Shown piece after piece: positions 45,301 to 55,709 of a stretch of 64,000 bases of DNA. The DNA is taken from NCBI RefSeq assembly GCF_000471905.2, contig NW_006499973.1:5657685-5721684 (forward strand), in the 5' to 3' direction. A program made the position numbers and the translations under genes. The notes below the pieces were generated by a model. The model saw nothing but the letters and a program-made list of their open reading frames with translations, was not told where the DNA came from and searched no databases. The DNA comes from Amborella trichopoda (Eukaryota; Streptophyta; Magnoliopsida; Amborellales; Amborellaceae). Numbering within the stretch: the stretch's first letter is position 1; every line of letters starts with the position of its first letter.

Positions 45301-47745
45301 TGTAAGAATCTAAGGACCTCTAGGGTAGGGTGCATTTCACGACCCCACCCCCAAACCCTTACCGTACGTGACGAAGGGTGACTGAGTGTGGGTTCGTGAT
45401 CACAAAGTAGCGCTTGTCAATTAGGTCGGGGTGAATTCAACGCCATTGTTTCGGTAATCAAGGCGAACCATTGAAAGATAAATACATGAGTAATTCTAAA
45501 TATAGGGAAAATTATTAATTTAAAGCTCCATACATTAACAAAAGGGCTTTACATAAAATTCTTTAAAAAATATTGCATTTGAGTCTATGGCATGGGGTCC
45601 AAATTTACAGGTTCGTGCAATAAACAAAATCTAGGGCTAGACTTCCCAACCACATACAAGATCTAGATTCCACCTCCAAGAAGTCTGGCCTCAACTTCCT
45701 TCAGAAATCCCCGTCATTCCAACTCTTGCCCTGTTGTTATCAGTTTACAAGGAAGGGAAAGAGAAATGGGATGAGCTATACAGCTCAGTAAGTAAGTCTA
45801 ATCGCTTTGCATCAATAATGAGCCAACTCATGAATCATAAACAATTGATTTAACTATATAAAATTTCAATGCAACAGTCATAAGAATCAACTATCAGATA
45901 AATGCATCTATTATAAGCATTTTATCCATATAGCAAGTATCATTCAATCGATTTAATCATCGGCATTCACAATTACTATTCAATCATTACCCACTCACTC
46001 CCTAGGTCACTTACTCCCATAGTAGAGGCAATCTCCCAAAAGAGAGAGCAATGACAAGTAGGGAAATCCACTTCGTAATGCCCTTATACTCACACACACG
46101 GCCCCCAACGTGCATTGGGGGTTCGATAGGCACATACCTTGCAAGGCATCAGTTGTTAGTCTCATCTTAGGATATCTCGGGGCGTGACACCCCCCCATTT
46201 CACTTTCCCCTAACTGCATCCTATCATTCAGCAAGTTAGGGGATATAGCCGGCATCATTTTCCTCAGTATAGCAATCCTTACTACCGGTGGTTGCCCCAT
46301 AGCGTAGCGAGCAGTACTAGTGAAACAATGGCCAGTATCACAATATTATCATAGAACAGTGCCCAGTACCAATATGTATCCCATTATGTAGTGGTCAATT
46401 TTATGGCTTCTTATCATGCTCAAGCATTTAATTTCGTTCATGCTAAATCAGTGTATTACAACAGATAAATCAAATTTTCATCATGCAAGAATGGAGTCTT
46501 ACTCAAAATCATCAAGCATTCACAAAACATTATAACATTTATCATGAAGCATCCATTGCATGAGCTATCACATGGACGTCATCAATAGAAATTTGATACT
46601 TATCATGTAACATTCATCATAGAATAATCACATTAGCTTTGCACTTGTTCGTTTATCACATAGCACGTAGTTGCGTAGCACCATCCACATAACACTATGG
46701 AATTCATATGAAAAACATCGCATGATACTCACATTTATCACTTATCAAAGCTATTACATAGCTACTAGAATTTGCTTAATGAGTAATTTCGAGAAAGGTG
46801 GAAGAAGACGCGCATAACACTAATTCTGTGAATTACAACAGTGACATACCCTTCTTTTTGGGGGCGTGACTCCCAATCCAGGGAGAATTTCAAAATGATT
46901 AGGGTGCTCCTATACTCTACACACATAGCCACTTTAACCTCCTAGCAAGGCTCCAGAACAGCAGCAGTAAAAGGGGGACTCACACTTGAGCTCTAGAGAG
47001 AGAAAGTTGGGAGAAGAAGGAGGGAGATGAGCAAAATGGCGGAGGGTGAAGAACAGTGGGGTTTAAGTACCCACGGTAGGTGGAGTGCACTGTTGCTATT
47101 TGAGTAGATGAAGGTCACTGTATCTGACATGTACGACACTGATAGGTGCGGCGTTGGCAGCAGTCACATTTTCCCTTTTTACTCACGGCTCTACCCTCAG
47201 CTCATGCACGATGTTGCTCATTTGCTGCCTTCATAGGCGGCGATAGCCTCTTACACGCGCGACGATGCTCCAAACGGCGCTACAGTCGTGGCGATGCTCA
47301 AATTTTCACTCACGGCATTGGTCTTCCGTCTCTCTCTTCACAGCCGACGTTAGGCCTCTTCCACAGACAGCAATGCACATCCTTATCTTCACGTACGACG
47401 TTGACTTTTCACACGAGGCGCTGACTTTTCATTCTCTTCGTCAATTCTCAAACGGCACTGGGTCACAGACGACGCTGGGTCTCCTTACACAAACGGCGAT
47501 GGTCATCACGCACGTGGCGTTACCACCAGCATGGCGGCGATGTGCAAATGGCATTGCTTACATTCATGCATGGCGCTGCCCTTTACACGTGCGACGATTG
47601 TACGTATGAATCAAGTAGGTTTAATAACAGTTTTTTGCGAACAGCTGACTTGACTCGTTTGGTACAAGTTAATCAAATAGGTTTAATCGCAGTCATTACT
47701 ACACAAAACGCACAAAAGAGCTTAAGCCCTAGGTGTGAGTACATA
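45301..47745. mobile_element. Large LTR-like insertion in PMD exon 1
   Basis: The two halves of PMD exon 1 flank this stretch, so it arrived later. It begins TGTAAGAATCTAAGGACC and has no pol-like reading frame. It contains GAGCTATACAGCTCAGTAAG (about 45774-45793), a word typical of plant Ty3/gypsy LTRs, and GGGGGCGTGACTCCC-type segments. I read it as a solo LTR or non-autonomous LTR element. The right end and a duplication could not be fixed. Orientation is not assigned. Confidence 0.45.
47130..47620. repeat. Degenerate ACGGCGATG/ACGACGCTGGG minisatellite
   Basis: Words like AACGGCGCTACAG, GACGACGCTGGGTCTCC and GCGACGATGCTCC recur about every 25-35 bp on the plus strand. This gives the open frames here, which I do not regard as genes. 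It lies near the right end of the insertion. Confidence 0.55.
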
Positions 47746-48153
47746 TCATGAATTTGGTTGTCTCAAACGTTGAAGATATAAATCTCCAACCATTGCATAC
47801 ATGAAAAATGAACACAAGAAAATTAGAATAAGGTACAAAAAAAAAACACAATGCTGAATAAGTTCCAAGAAAAGAAGATTAGAATATATAAACAATATAA
47901 CCGATCATTACTCGATAGAATCGAAATGTAGAATCGAAAAATAAAGATATAACCTCATTTATAAAATTGAAGAAAGATTTTTTAACTCTAAGATCTGATG
48001 AGGTGACGGCAGTGAGAGAGACAGACCCGTGAGAGATTGAGTGTCACAAATCTTGAGGTTAAGAACCATAAAGGTTGAGAGCCCTATAACGGTAGAATCA
48101 GAACCGTAAAGGCAAAAATGGCTTCGGGTTAGGGTATATAGGGTGCAATAGTA

Positions 48154-48176
48154 TTACGACATTTTGAATGTCGTAA
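48154..48176. repeat. Perfect hairpin near right end of the Mutator-like element
   Basis: TTACGACAT (48154-48162) and ATGTCGTAA (48168-48176) pair over 9 bp with a 5-nt loop. The TACGAC/GTCGTA word also recurs at 48208-48217, consistent with a long, partly folded terminal region. Confidence 0.7.
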
Positions 48177-48307
48177 TAAACATTCAACTTCTTATGGTAA
48201 AAAAAATGTCGTAAAAATAACGTTAAGTTTTATAGTACTTAAAGTACTGTAATATTGCTTCAAGTTAGTATGGTATTTGAATTGATGTATAAAATGCAAT
48301 ATGTATT

Positions 48308-48330
48308 ACAGTAAAACGACTACCGTGAAG
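48308..48330 (-). repeat. Right terminal inverted repeat candidate
   Basis: Reverse complement of the left end at 38281-38303, 18 of 23 positions. Confidence 0.5.
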
Positions 48331-48953
48331 GTTTTTTATGAAAAAAAAAAAACCGAAAATGAGGTAAAATGGTGTAGATGAGGTTTATGAAAGTTGGGTT
48401 TTTTTTTTTTTCTAATTAAGCTAAAATTAAGGTATATTTGTGATAATTTCCCTATATATATATATATATATGGAAATGGCGGAGTAGGTCCATTAGCCTA
48501 TAGCTATATAATATATCTGGGTCGATCGGACGGACACGACCTCATTTCGTATTTTAATTTTAATTTTTTTTCTACAAATCCAAACCACGTGAAATTTAGA
48601 CGTCTATTCCTTTCATAAACACTCACTTAATAAAAATATTAAAAAAATAATTCATAAAATATAAATTGATGAAAACACTCATGAAATGTTTTGAGGTATT
48701 TTGGTCAATTTATTTTTCATAAAATTGTTTTTTGATATTTATATTGGATTCTAATACTTTTAAAGAATACGCGCTCAAAATTGCAAATGATTAGGCTTTA
48801 TATTAAAAAAAAATTTAAATTCAAATACGAAATGCAATCGTGTTAATTGGATCGTCCTATATTGAATTTGAACCATTGGGCCAATATGTAGTTGTAAGCT
48901 AGTGGACCTACGTCAATATTTCTCATATATATATATATATATATATGGGAAAA
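48331..48953. other. AT-rich stretch without gene
   Basis: Two (AT)n microsatellites (48453-48471 and about 48924-48946) and poly-A/poly-T runs. No gene is supported. Confidence 0.7.
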
Positions 48954-49330
48954 GTTTACATAGAGTCGAGGCTCTAAACAATCAAATTACAGCCTATCTC
49001 AAATTTCACTATAAGAGGTTCTTTTGATTCCCATATATCCTCAAATTGATCACCTCGACATCAAGATGCATGGACATGAGAAAAAAAATGGATTTCAAGT
49101 TTTGAAAATAATGTATTTTGCAAAGCATTTTTGGACTATCAATTTTCAAGATTTTCATGTTTTCATAGATATGACGATCTACACTATTTTTGAAACATTA
49201 AACTTTATAAATAAAGATGAAATATATTTTAAGGCTATCAAAATGATCTGTAGTGTTGTAACCACATTTCTCGACACTATTTGAAGGTAGGCTCTAATTT
49301 GATTGTTTAGAGCTTAGGCTCTATACAAAT
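48954..49330. mobile_element. Complete MITE of family M, ~380 bp
   Basis: The left end GTTTACATAGAGTCGAGGCT, continuing through CTAAACAATCAAATTACAGC, pairs with the reverse complement of the right end (ATTTGTATAGAGCCTAAGCT, then CTAAACAATCAAATTAGAGC) over ~43 bp. The interior is AT-rich and non-coding. Relatives lie at 32.2-33.2 kb. The superfamily is not assigned because the target duplication falls in AT repeats. Confidence 0.8.
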
Positions 49331-49843
49331 TGTACCCTATAGATATAGATATAAATATAGATATATACTTCTTTTTTTTGTTTTTCTAACATGACAAACT
49401 CAAATGAGTTTTTGGATTTGGTCGAATAAATTCATAAGGTCCAGGTACCTTGACCGAGTCAATTTTTATCCATTATAGAGTGCAAAAGTACATAATTCTT
49501 TTTCCCCGGTCTCTCTCCTAACTTCTTCTCCCTCAATCAACGCAAAAACTCACCATACTTTCTTCCCTCCCTGCGCTTCTGAAACCTCAAGATCAAGGTT
49601 TTTTCTTCTCTCTAAGCCCTCCAAGCTGCATTTCATAATATTTGCTTCATTACCTGATTTTTCATATTTATTGCACTACATATTGTTATTAAATTTCAGT
49701 ATCAAACTAAACTTTGAATGGTTGGGTGTTCTTAAAAAGAGAGCGCTGTGTGGCCGCTATAGGTCAGTGTAGGTGGTGTTATAAAAAAGAGAGCGTTGTA
49801 TGCCTACTGCATACCAGGATGGTAGCAATTGTTTTACAGCTCT
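49331..49843. other. Unassigned AT/CT-rich stretch
   Basis: An ATAGAT microsatellite (49338-49366) and CTTCTCCCTCAATC-type pyrimidine sequence at 49500-49600. No gene recognised. AAAGAGAGCG(C/T)TGT occurs twice (about 49736 and 49788). Confidence 0.5.
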
Positions 49844-50147
49844 TGTTGAAAGTTATAGACGCAAGATATAATGTTTCCTATATTGTGGATTATAAGATAT
49901 TTATAAGATATTGAGTTCCTTATAGTCAGTTATAGTAGCCAAATATTAAGTTTTTTTATATTTAATTATTTTGAGGGATTACTATTGTAATGAGATTTGT
50001 TTTTTAAAAACCAATAATTGTAACTTTATAAATGTCATGTAAATTAAAGTAATCTCTATTAATGAGATATTGGTTTACCCTATGTAGACATAGGCACCGT
50101 TGCCGAACTACGTATATGTCTTGTTGAGCTTTTTTTTTCTCTCTTCA
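49844..50147 (+). repeat. Ty1/copia LTR-like fragment (~0.3 kb)
   Basis: Starts TGTTGAAAG and contains TAGGCACCGTTGCCGAACTACG (50089-50110), followed by a CT-rich run ending CTTCA. The GTAGGCACNNTTGCCGAACCACGT word is the usual U5 segment of plant Ty1/copia LTRs. No PBS or copia gene follows, so it is a solo or truncated LTR. The ends are approximate. Confidence 0.5.
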
Positions 50148-50409
50148 CTATTTTTTTTAGGGAAAATATCTCCATAATTCATGTTTTTAAGTTTTATTTC
50201 TCAATAGACCCAATATTTCACTATTTCCTTTAGGGCCAGTTTGGATAAGAGGAAATTAGAAATCTTAGATATTTGAAATCCTAAGGAAACCTATGGATTT
50301 TCAATATCAAGGATTTTTGCCATGGATTCCTCAAATCTCTTGTCTTGATAAACTATACAAAATTCATGGATTCCTTGCAGTCACTTTCATGTCCATTGTT
50401 GGTAACAAA

Positions 50410-52690
50410 ACTTGATACAATTTCTCTCTCTAAAATTTTTATATGCTTTCTATCTCTAAAACTCAAAATTTGGGATAGTGTATCTATAAAAATTTTGAGA
50501 TAGTTTCTATCTCTAAAATTTGATATGGTTTCTCTCTCTAAAATTTAACATACTTTCTATCAGAAACATTGTTTGCAAAATCGCTTGATCTAACCGCTTA
50601 GTTAGATCGAAACCGGCCAGTGGCCGGTTCCGGTTTTGGGCAGTTCAGGTGATCAACCGGTATTTAAAAAAAAATCTAAAAAATATATATAAATTCTAAA
50701 AAAATAAGGAATTTTATTTTTAATGCATTTTTAAATATTCGTTATATTATGGTAAAGATTAAATTTTTTTTTGGTCATTAATACTCACTTTTATATGTTT
50801 CCATCTGTTTTAGAAACTTTAAAAAATAGCATTGGAAGATATAAAATGGGCTAAAATCCATTTTTTTATTAATTTTCAACTTCATTTGAATGTGTTTTGT
50901 TTTAATCATTCTTTATAAGATTTTCATAGTTTAGTAGATTTTTTTTCGTATTTTATTTTTTCAACACTTTTTTACCGCTTGGAACTTGCGGGTTAGGGCA
51001 GTTGAATCAGCCGTTTTACCGGTTAGCCGGTTAAACCGCTTCTAGGCCGATGTCCGGTTAACCGTTCTGGATCGATTTTGCGAACGCTGATCAAAATTTT
51101 AAAAATTGAAACTGTCTATCTAAAAATTTTGAGATAATTTCTCTCTACTCTCTCTAAAATTTAATAGCATTTCTCTTTCAAAAATTTTACGATACTCGCT
51201 CTCTAAAACTTAAAACTTGAGATTGTTTCCCTCTTCAATAATTTTGAGATAGTTTCTCTCTCTAAACATTTTTAAGTAGTTTCACTTTCTAAAATATGAT
51301 ATAGTTGTTCTCTAAAATTTTAAGATACTTTATCTTTTTAAAAGCAAAAATTGCAGATAATTTCTCTCTAAAAATTTTGCAATGTTTTATTTTTCTAAAC
51401 TTTTTTATGTACTCTCTCTCTAAAATTTGATATAGTTACTCTCTTAAATTTTAAGATGCTTTCTCTCTCTAAAACTTCAAGTTTGAGATACATAGTTTCT
51501 CTTTTTAAAATTTGATATGGTGTAAAATTTGAGATACTTTCGCTCTCTAAAACTTAAATTTTGATATAGTTTCTCTCTAAATTTTTTTGAGATAGTTTCT
51601 CTCCCTAAAAATTTATGTACTTTCTCTATCTAAAATTAGATATAGTTTATCTCTCCAAAATTAAAATACTTTCTCTTTTTAAAACATAAATTTTGTGATA
51701 AATTCTCTCCAAAAATTTTGAGATAGTTTCTACCTCTAAAATGTTTTAGGTAGTTTCTCTCTCTAAAATTTCATATAGTTTTCATCTTTAAAATTTTAAT
51801 ATATTTTCTCCCTCTAAAATTCCAAATTTGAGATAGTTTCTCTCTAAAAACTCAAAATTCAATATAGTTTTTCTCTCTAAAAAAAGAGATATTTCTCTCT
51901 CTAAAAATTTTTGGCAGTTTTTCTTTTTAGAATTTATAATAATTTCTCTCTAAAAGTTTAAGAATACTTTATCTCTCTACAATTTTAAGAATACTTTCTC
52001 TCTCTCTACAATTTTAAGAATACTTTCTCTCTCCAAAACTTAAGATTTGATATAGTTTATCTCCCTAAAAATTAAATTATGAGATTTTTATCTCTCTAAA
52101 AGTTTTGAAATAGTTTCTCTCTCTAAAAAATTGAGATAGTTTCTCTCTCTAAAAATTTGCATGTACTTTCTCTCTCTTAAATATGATAGTTTATCTCTAA
52201 AACTTAAAATTTGAGATAGTTTCTCTATCTAAAATTTTGAAATAGTTACCTCTCTAAATTTTTTTAGTACTTTCTCTCTTTAAAATTTTAACGTATTTTC
52301 TCTCTCTAAAATTTTAATATACTTTCTCGTTCTAAAAGTTAAAATTTGAGATAGTTTCTCTCTCTAAAATTTTGAGATAGTTCATATCTCTAAAACATTT
52401 TGGTACTTTCTCCCGCTAAAATTTAAAGCACTTTCTCTCTTTAAAATTTTAACATGTTTTCTCTTTTTAAAAGTTAAAATTTGATATAGTTTCTCTCTCT
52501 AAAATTTTGAGATAGTTCATATTTTTAAAAAAATTTGGTACTTTCTCCCTTTAAAATTTTAACATACTTTCTCTCTCTAAAATTTTAACATACTTTCTCT
52601 CTCTAAAAGTTAAAATTTGATATAGTTTTTCTCTCTAAAAATTTTGAGATTGTTTATTTCTTTAAAAAAATTAGGTACTTTCTTTCCCTA
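50410..52690. repeat. TCTCTCTCTAAAATTTTGAG minisatellite, ~60 degenerate units
   Basis: Units of 25-50 bp pair TTTCTCTCTCTAAAA with TTTGAGATAGT or TTTAACATACT. They run from about 50410 to 50570 and from about 51100 to 52690, with the nested element at 50571-51085 between. No coding frame of note. Confidence 0.9.
50571..51085. mobile_element. Nested non-autonomous DNA element with GTTTGCAAAATCG ends
   Basis: GTTTGCAAAATCG (50571-50583) and CGATTTTGCGAAC (51073-51085) are inverted ends with one mismatch. They are followed inward by ACCGG/CCGGTT-rich words (ACCGGCCAGTGGCCGGTTCC and GGTTAGCCGGTTAAACCG). It is about 515 bp with no coding capacity and interrupts the surrounding minisatellite. The superfamily is not assigned; no clear duplication. 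Confidence 0.6.
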
Positions 52691-52944
52691 AAATTTTCAT
52701 ACCTACAAAATGTTCCATGTGTTTCGGGTTAAGGGAGCGAATGCATGAAATCCATGAGCCTTGAAAATGCAAAAAAACAGGTTTTGTGTGGAAATGAAAT
52801 CATAGAAAAGTAGGTCTTATTTCCATGATTTTGATTTTCCTGTTTTTAAGTATCCTAGTTATTAAGCAATCCAAACGGTGGATTTTGGCAAAATCTAAGA
52901 TGTTAGGAATCCATGCCTTAAAATCCATGTACCCAAAGAGGCCC

Positions 52945-53207
52945 TTAGGTAAATATCTTCATACCCCATGGTTTTAAGTTTCATTTCTAAATAGACGCAA
53001 GATTTCAAAATATATCTTGATCTCAAGTATTATATTTTCTAACCCCTTGTATCAACTTTAGCCACTTTTATCCTATTGTTTTTAGCTCAAACAAATTTTA
53101 GAAAGACATGTAATCTCCACATTTCTTTCTCTTTCTTTCCCCTGATTCTACTCGAACCCCTCTCTCTCTTTCTCTCTCCATATTCGCCCCAACTCTCTCT
53201 CTCTCCA
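52945..53207. other. Flank with direct repeat of 50157-50220, then CT microsatellite
   Basis: AAATATCTTCATACCCCATG and GGTTTTAAGTTTCATTTCTA here echo AAATATCTCCATAATTCATG and TTTTTAAGTTTTATTTCTCA left of the Harbinger-like element. From 53120 to 53245 CTCTCTCT runs occur. Confidence 0.7.
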
Positions 53208-53515
53208 TTATAGTTCCCCAAACCCCTCTCTCTCTCTGTGAAGCCCAAAGCAAGCCTTAAAAACACTTCCATAAGTGCATTCATCAGGCTTCATGGCATA
53301 AGAAAACATCAGGTTGTAGTGTGAGAGTATCTCCATATCATCTCCATTTTGTTTGTAAGTTGTGATTATAGCATTCCATGAGATAGAATCCCTATAAACC
53401 AATTTGCTAAAGACCTTGCATGCCTCTTGTAAGCTCTTGCATTTTGCGTACATGTCCAAGAGTGCATTGGAAACTCATGTATCAGATCTGCTTTTCAGAG
53501 AGAGAGTATGGATTC
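53208..53515 (-). pseudogene. Pentatricopeptide repeat (PPR) protein fragment
   Basis: An ATG-opened minus-strand frame at 53208-53459 reads MDMYAKCKSLQEACKVFSKL, then RDSISWNAIITTYKQNGD, MKPDECTYGSVFKAC. The frame extends upstream through VSNALLDMYAKC with a TGA (about 53480). These are the P-L-S type PPR motifs of plant organelle RNA-binding proteins (MYAKCG...A..VF, SWNAII, PDE.TY.SVL.AC). About two and a half repeats are left, whereas the family usually has ten or more. The frame then degenerates into a GA-rich run. It is a gene fragment, probably moved by a transposon. A pseudogene of a functional relative elsewhere is the natural reading. Confidence 0.8.
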
Positions 53516-54640
53516 ATGAACCCTGAGAAAGGGCCTCTATAATTGCACAAACACTAAGAGCACACCAAACTTGAACTTATTTATCTTCTTTTCTTTCCTT
53601 TTCTGAAACCAGATTCGACTCTTGCCATTTATTAATCAAGATTACAATAAAAAATCATCTTGAATGAGAATTTCCCCTACAATTTCTTATGGTGCCCATA
53701 AAAGATCCTAAATGATGGATATGAAAAAATGGGATGGTGTTACTTCTTTGGAACGCCGAGCCTCTATTTAAGTGAGAGCAAATGATCCCAGCTCCACCCA
53801 TCACTAAAATTCGAAATTTGGGCTTTAAACAAGTCTAGAACTGCGTAGAGGAGATGGAGAAGGAGGAGGCTTTGATGTTGACTAGGTTGAAGCCACATCT
53901 CCACCATTGGAAGCCATTGCTACAGTTCTTGAGAGAAAAAGACGATGAGGATTTTTAGGTTGTTCAGAAAGTTAGCCTCTTGGTTTTCTACGATGGAGAA
54001 ATTTACACTTGTGGTTCCCTACAATGGGGCTTCTTTAGTTTGGGAAAACACAGGGGTACGACAATGGGATTTTAGGAAAGAGGGGGAGAGAGAGAGAGAC
54101 GCAGGGAGAGAGAGTTGGAGAATTTGAGGAGGATCATGGGGGGAAAGAGAAAAAGTTTGGGGCACATGAAGAAAAAGAGAGAGAGAGGGTGGGTTTAGAA
54201 AGGGCATACCCTTCTAAAATTTGTTTGGTCTAAAAAATAAGAAAAATTGGTTTTGGGGTTGGAAGATATCATACCTGTGATCTTTATGCCTCAATATATA
54301 TTTTGAAACCTTGTATATAATGAAAAATAAAATCTAAAAAATGGGATATGAAGTGATCTCGGTGGGGTCTTGGTTTCCCTCCATGCGGGGATGAGGAAAC
54401 CCTCTCTCGAACAACCGCGAAAGTCCAGTGCGCAGTGGACACGCGGGCCCTCCTGCTTGTGAATAGGAGGCAGATGGTGAGAGAGATTTTTGCGACAGGA
54501 GAGCGAATCTCTCTTACGCCGCTTGGGGGGATCGGGGACATGCCCGGGCAGATGACCTTCTTAGAGCAATTACGAAGCCCTCAGACTGTTTATCAGTACG
54601 GTTTGGACAGGAGCCCTCCTTAGGTTCTCAATCTCTTTCC
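53516..54640. other. Unassigned region
   Basis: Includes a short frame from ATG 53854 (MEKEEALMLTRLKPHLHHWK, stop at 53955-53957) and a plus frame at 54435-54623 (DTRALLLVNRRQMVREIFAT). Neither is recognised, and both are too short to be trusted. GA runs are at 54080-54190. Confidence 0.35.
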
Positions 54641-54839
54641 TCTCACTCCCTCCATGCTATCAAGATAGGATCCTGATGTCCCTCCTCCCTGGGTGCCCTT
54701 TCAGAAGGATTTATTGGCTGCTAAAAGGGTGGTGTGGCTAAAAGACCAAGGGTGAAGGCCCGCAGGTTAGCACACGTCCGCAGGTTTGCTGACGGGCATG
54801 AAATGCCACGCGGGGAGCGTCATGCACACGGAAGTGAGC

Positions 54840-54841
<2 letters not shown>

Positions 54842-54887
<46 letters not shown>
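54842..54887. repeat. (GA)n microsatellite at gap edge
   Basis: About 22 GA units up to the N-run. The sequence resumes with GAGAGAGAGAGA at 55424, so the gap probably is an uncalled GA array. Confidence 0.95.
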
Positions 54888-55423
54888 NNNNNNNNNNNNN
54901 NNNNNNNNNNNNNNNNNNNNNNNNNNNNNNNNNNNNNNNNNNNNNNNNNNNNNNNNNNNNNNNNNNNNNNNNNNNNNNNNNNNNNNNNNNNNNNNNNNNN
55001 NNNNNNNNNNNNNNNNNNNNNNNNNNNNNNNNNNNNNNNNNNNNNNNNNNNNNNNNNNNNNNNNNNNNNNNNNNNNNNNNNNNNNNNNNNNNNNNNNNNN
55101 NNNNNNNNNNNNNNNNNNNNNNNNNNNNNNNNNNNNNNNNNNNNNNNNNNNNNNNNNNNNNNNNNNNNNNNNNNNNNNNNNNNNNNNNNNNNNNNNNNNN
55201 NNNNNNNNNNNNNNNNNNNNNNNNNNNNNNNNNNNNNNNNNNNNNNNNNNNNNNNNNNNNNNNNNNNNNNNNNNNNNNNNNNNNNNNNNNNNNNNNNNNN
55301 NNNNNNNNNNNNNNNNNNNNNNNNNNNNNNNNNNNNNNNNNNNNNNNNNNNNNNNNNNNNNNNNNNNNNNNNNNNNNNNNNNNNNNNNNNNNNNNNNNNN
55401 NNNNNNNNNNNNNNNNNNNNNNN
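54888..55423. other. Assembly gap (536 N)
   Basis: Run of N flanked on both sides by GA repeats. Confidence 0.99.
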
Positions 55424-55701
55424 GAGAGAGAGAGAGGAAGAATGACTCAGCTTGGGAGAAGTAGGATGACCCGCGTGACCGGAACGCGCGTGGGACCGTG
55501 CACTCAGGGGTACCCTCCTTCCCAAAGTTTTCTCTCTCTCCCCCTCTCACCTCCCCCGAATGGACTAGGGACTCACAGAGTAAGACAAGACAACAAGAAT
55601 AAACTAGCCTTGATTTTTCCCAGCACTTGGGTTATTGGAGCTTCCAAAAGGGGGATTATTGGAGAGATTTTCTGGACCTTTTTATAAATGAGCTAAGTTT
55701 G

Positions 55702-55709
55702 TTTATATA
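55702..55709 (-). promoter_or_regulatory. Candidate LTR TATA box, copy B3
   Basis: TATATAAA on the minus strand, followed by CAAACTTAGCTCATTTATAAA. Third paralogue of 1207-1214. Confidence 0.5.

Larger units (their letters stand above)
43271..47802 (-). pseudogene. Plant mobile domain (PMD) gene, five-exon model, with stops and a 2.4-kb insertion
   Basis: Exon 1: ATG 47802 (MYAMVGDLYLQRLRQPNS), split by the insertion and resumed at 45300-45250 (SQKIHEGD, then GTATGT). Exon 2: 45155-44505, with TIIERWCIETNTGHFNIDVG, GEMMPTLEDTLKI and QYAWGAATLAFLFRDLSK. Exon 3: about 44420-44240, WAYEHFKLLHPIIKEI. Exon 4: 44154-43711, with YIPDRVLRQFGFHQGIP. Exon 5: 43658-43271, an acidic tail. These are the PMD signatures (E-R-W...GEMTPTLxD, WAYEHF, PDRVLRQFG) in family order. 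Stops occur at 44724 (TGA, probably from CGA) and in exons 1, 3 and 4. PMD proteins of the MAIN/MAIL group act in the nucleus; this copy's role is unknown. Confidence 0.8.
38281..48330. mobile_element. Candidate 10-kb Mutator-like element carrying transposase and PMD gene
   Basis: The left end CTTTACAGCAGTTGTTTTAT (38281) and the reverse complement of the right end, CTTCACGGTAGTCGTTTTAC (48330), agree at 18 of the first 23 positions, and all five differences are transitions. Between them lie a mudrA-type transposase (+), an inverted-repeat array, and a PMD gene (-). Two later insertions lie inside (41513-42593 and about 45301-47745); without them the element is about 6.5 kb. Mutator-like elements often carry extra genes, and PMD genes in MULEs are known. 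The 9-bp target-site duplication cannot be read because both flanks are A/T runs. The boundaries are therefore a hypothesis; the two genes stand on their own. Confidence 0.5.
50233..52944. mobile_element. Tourist/PIF-Harbinger-like element filled with a minisatellite (~2.7 kb)
   Basis: The left end GGGCCAGTTTGGATA and the reverse complement of the right end, GGGCCTCTTTGGGTA, match at 12 of 15 positions. Both are flanked by TTA (50230-50232 and 52945-52947), the 3-bp target duplication of PIF/Harbinger and Tourist elements. The interior has no transposase, only a decayed CT-rich repeat and a nested element. GGGCC...TTTGG ends with TTA are well established for this group. The flanks also form a ~65-bp direct repeat, which complicates the reading. 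Confidence 0.65.

Noticed and set aside
47146..47609. Overlapping 92- and 114-codon frames
   Set aside because: They arise from a degenerate minisatellite; the peptides are low-complexity and overlap in different frames.
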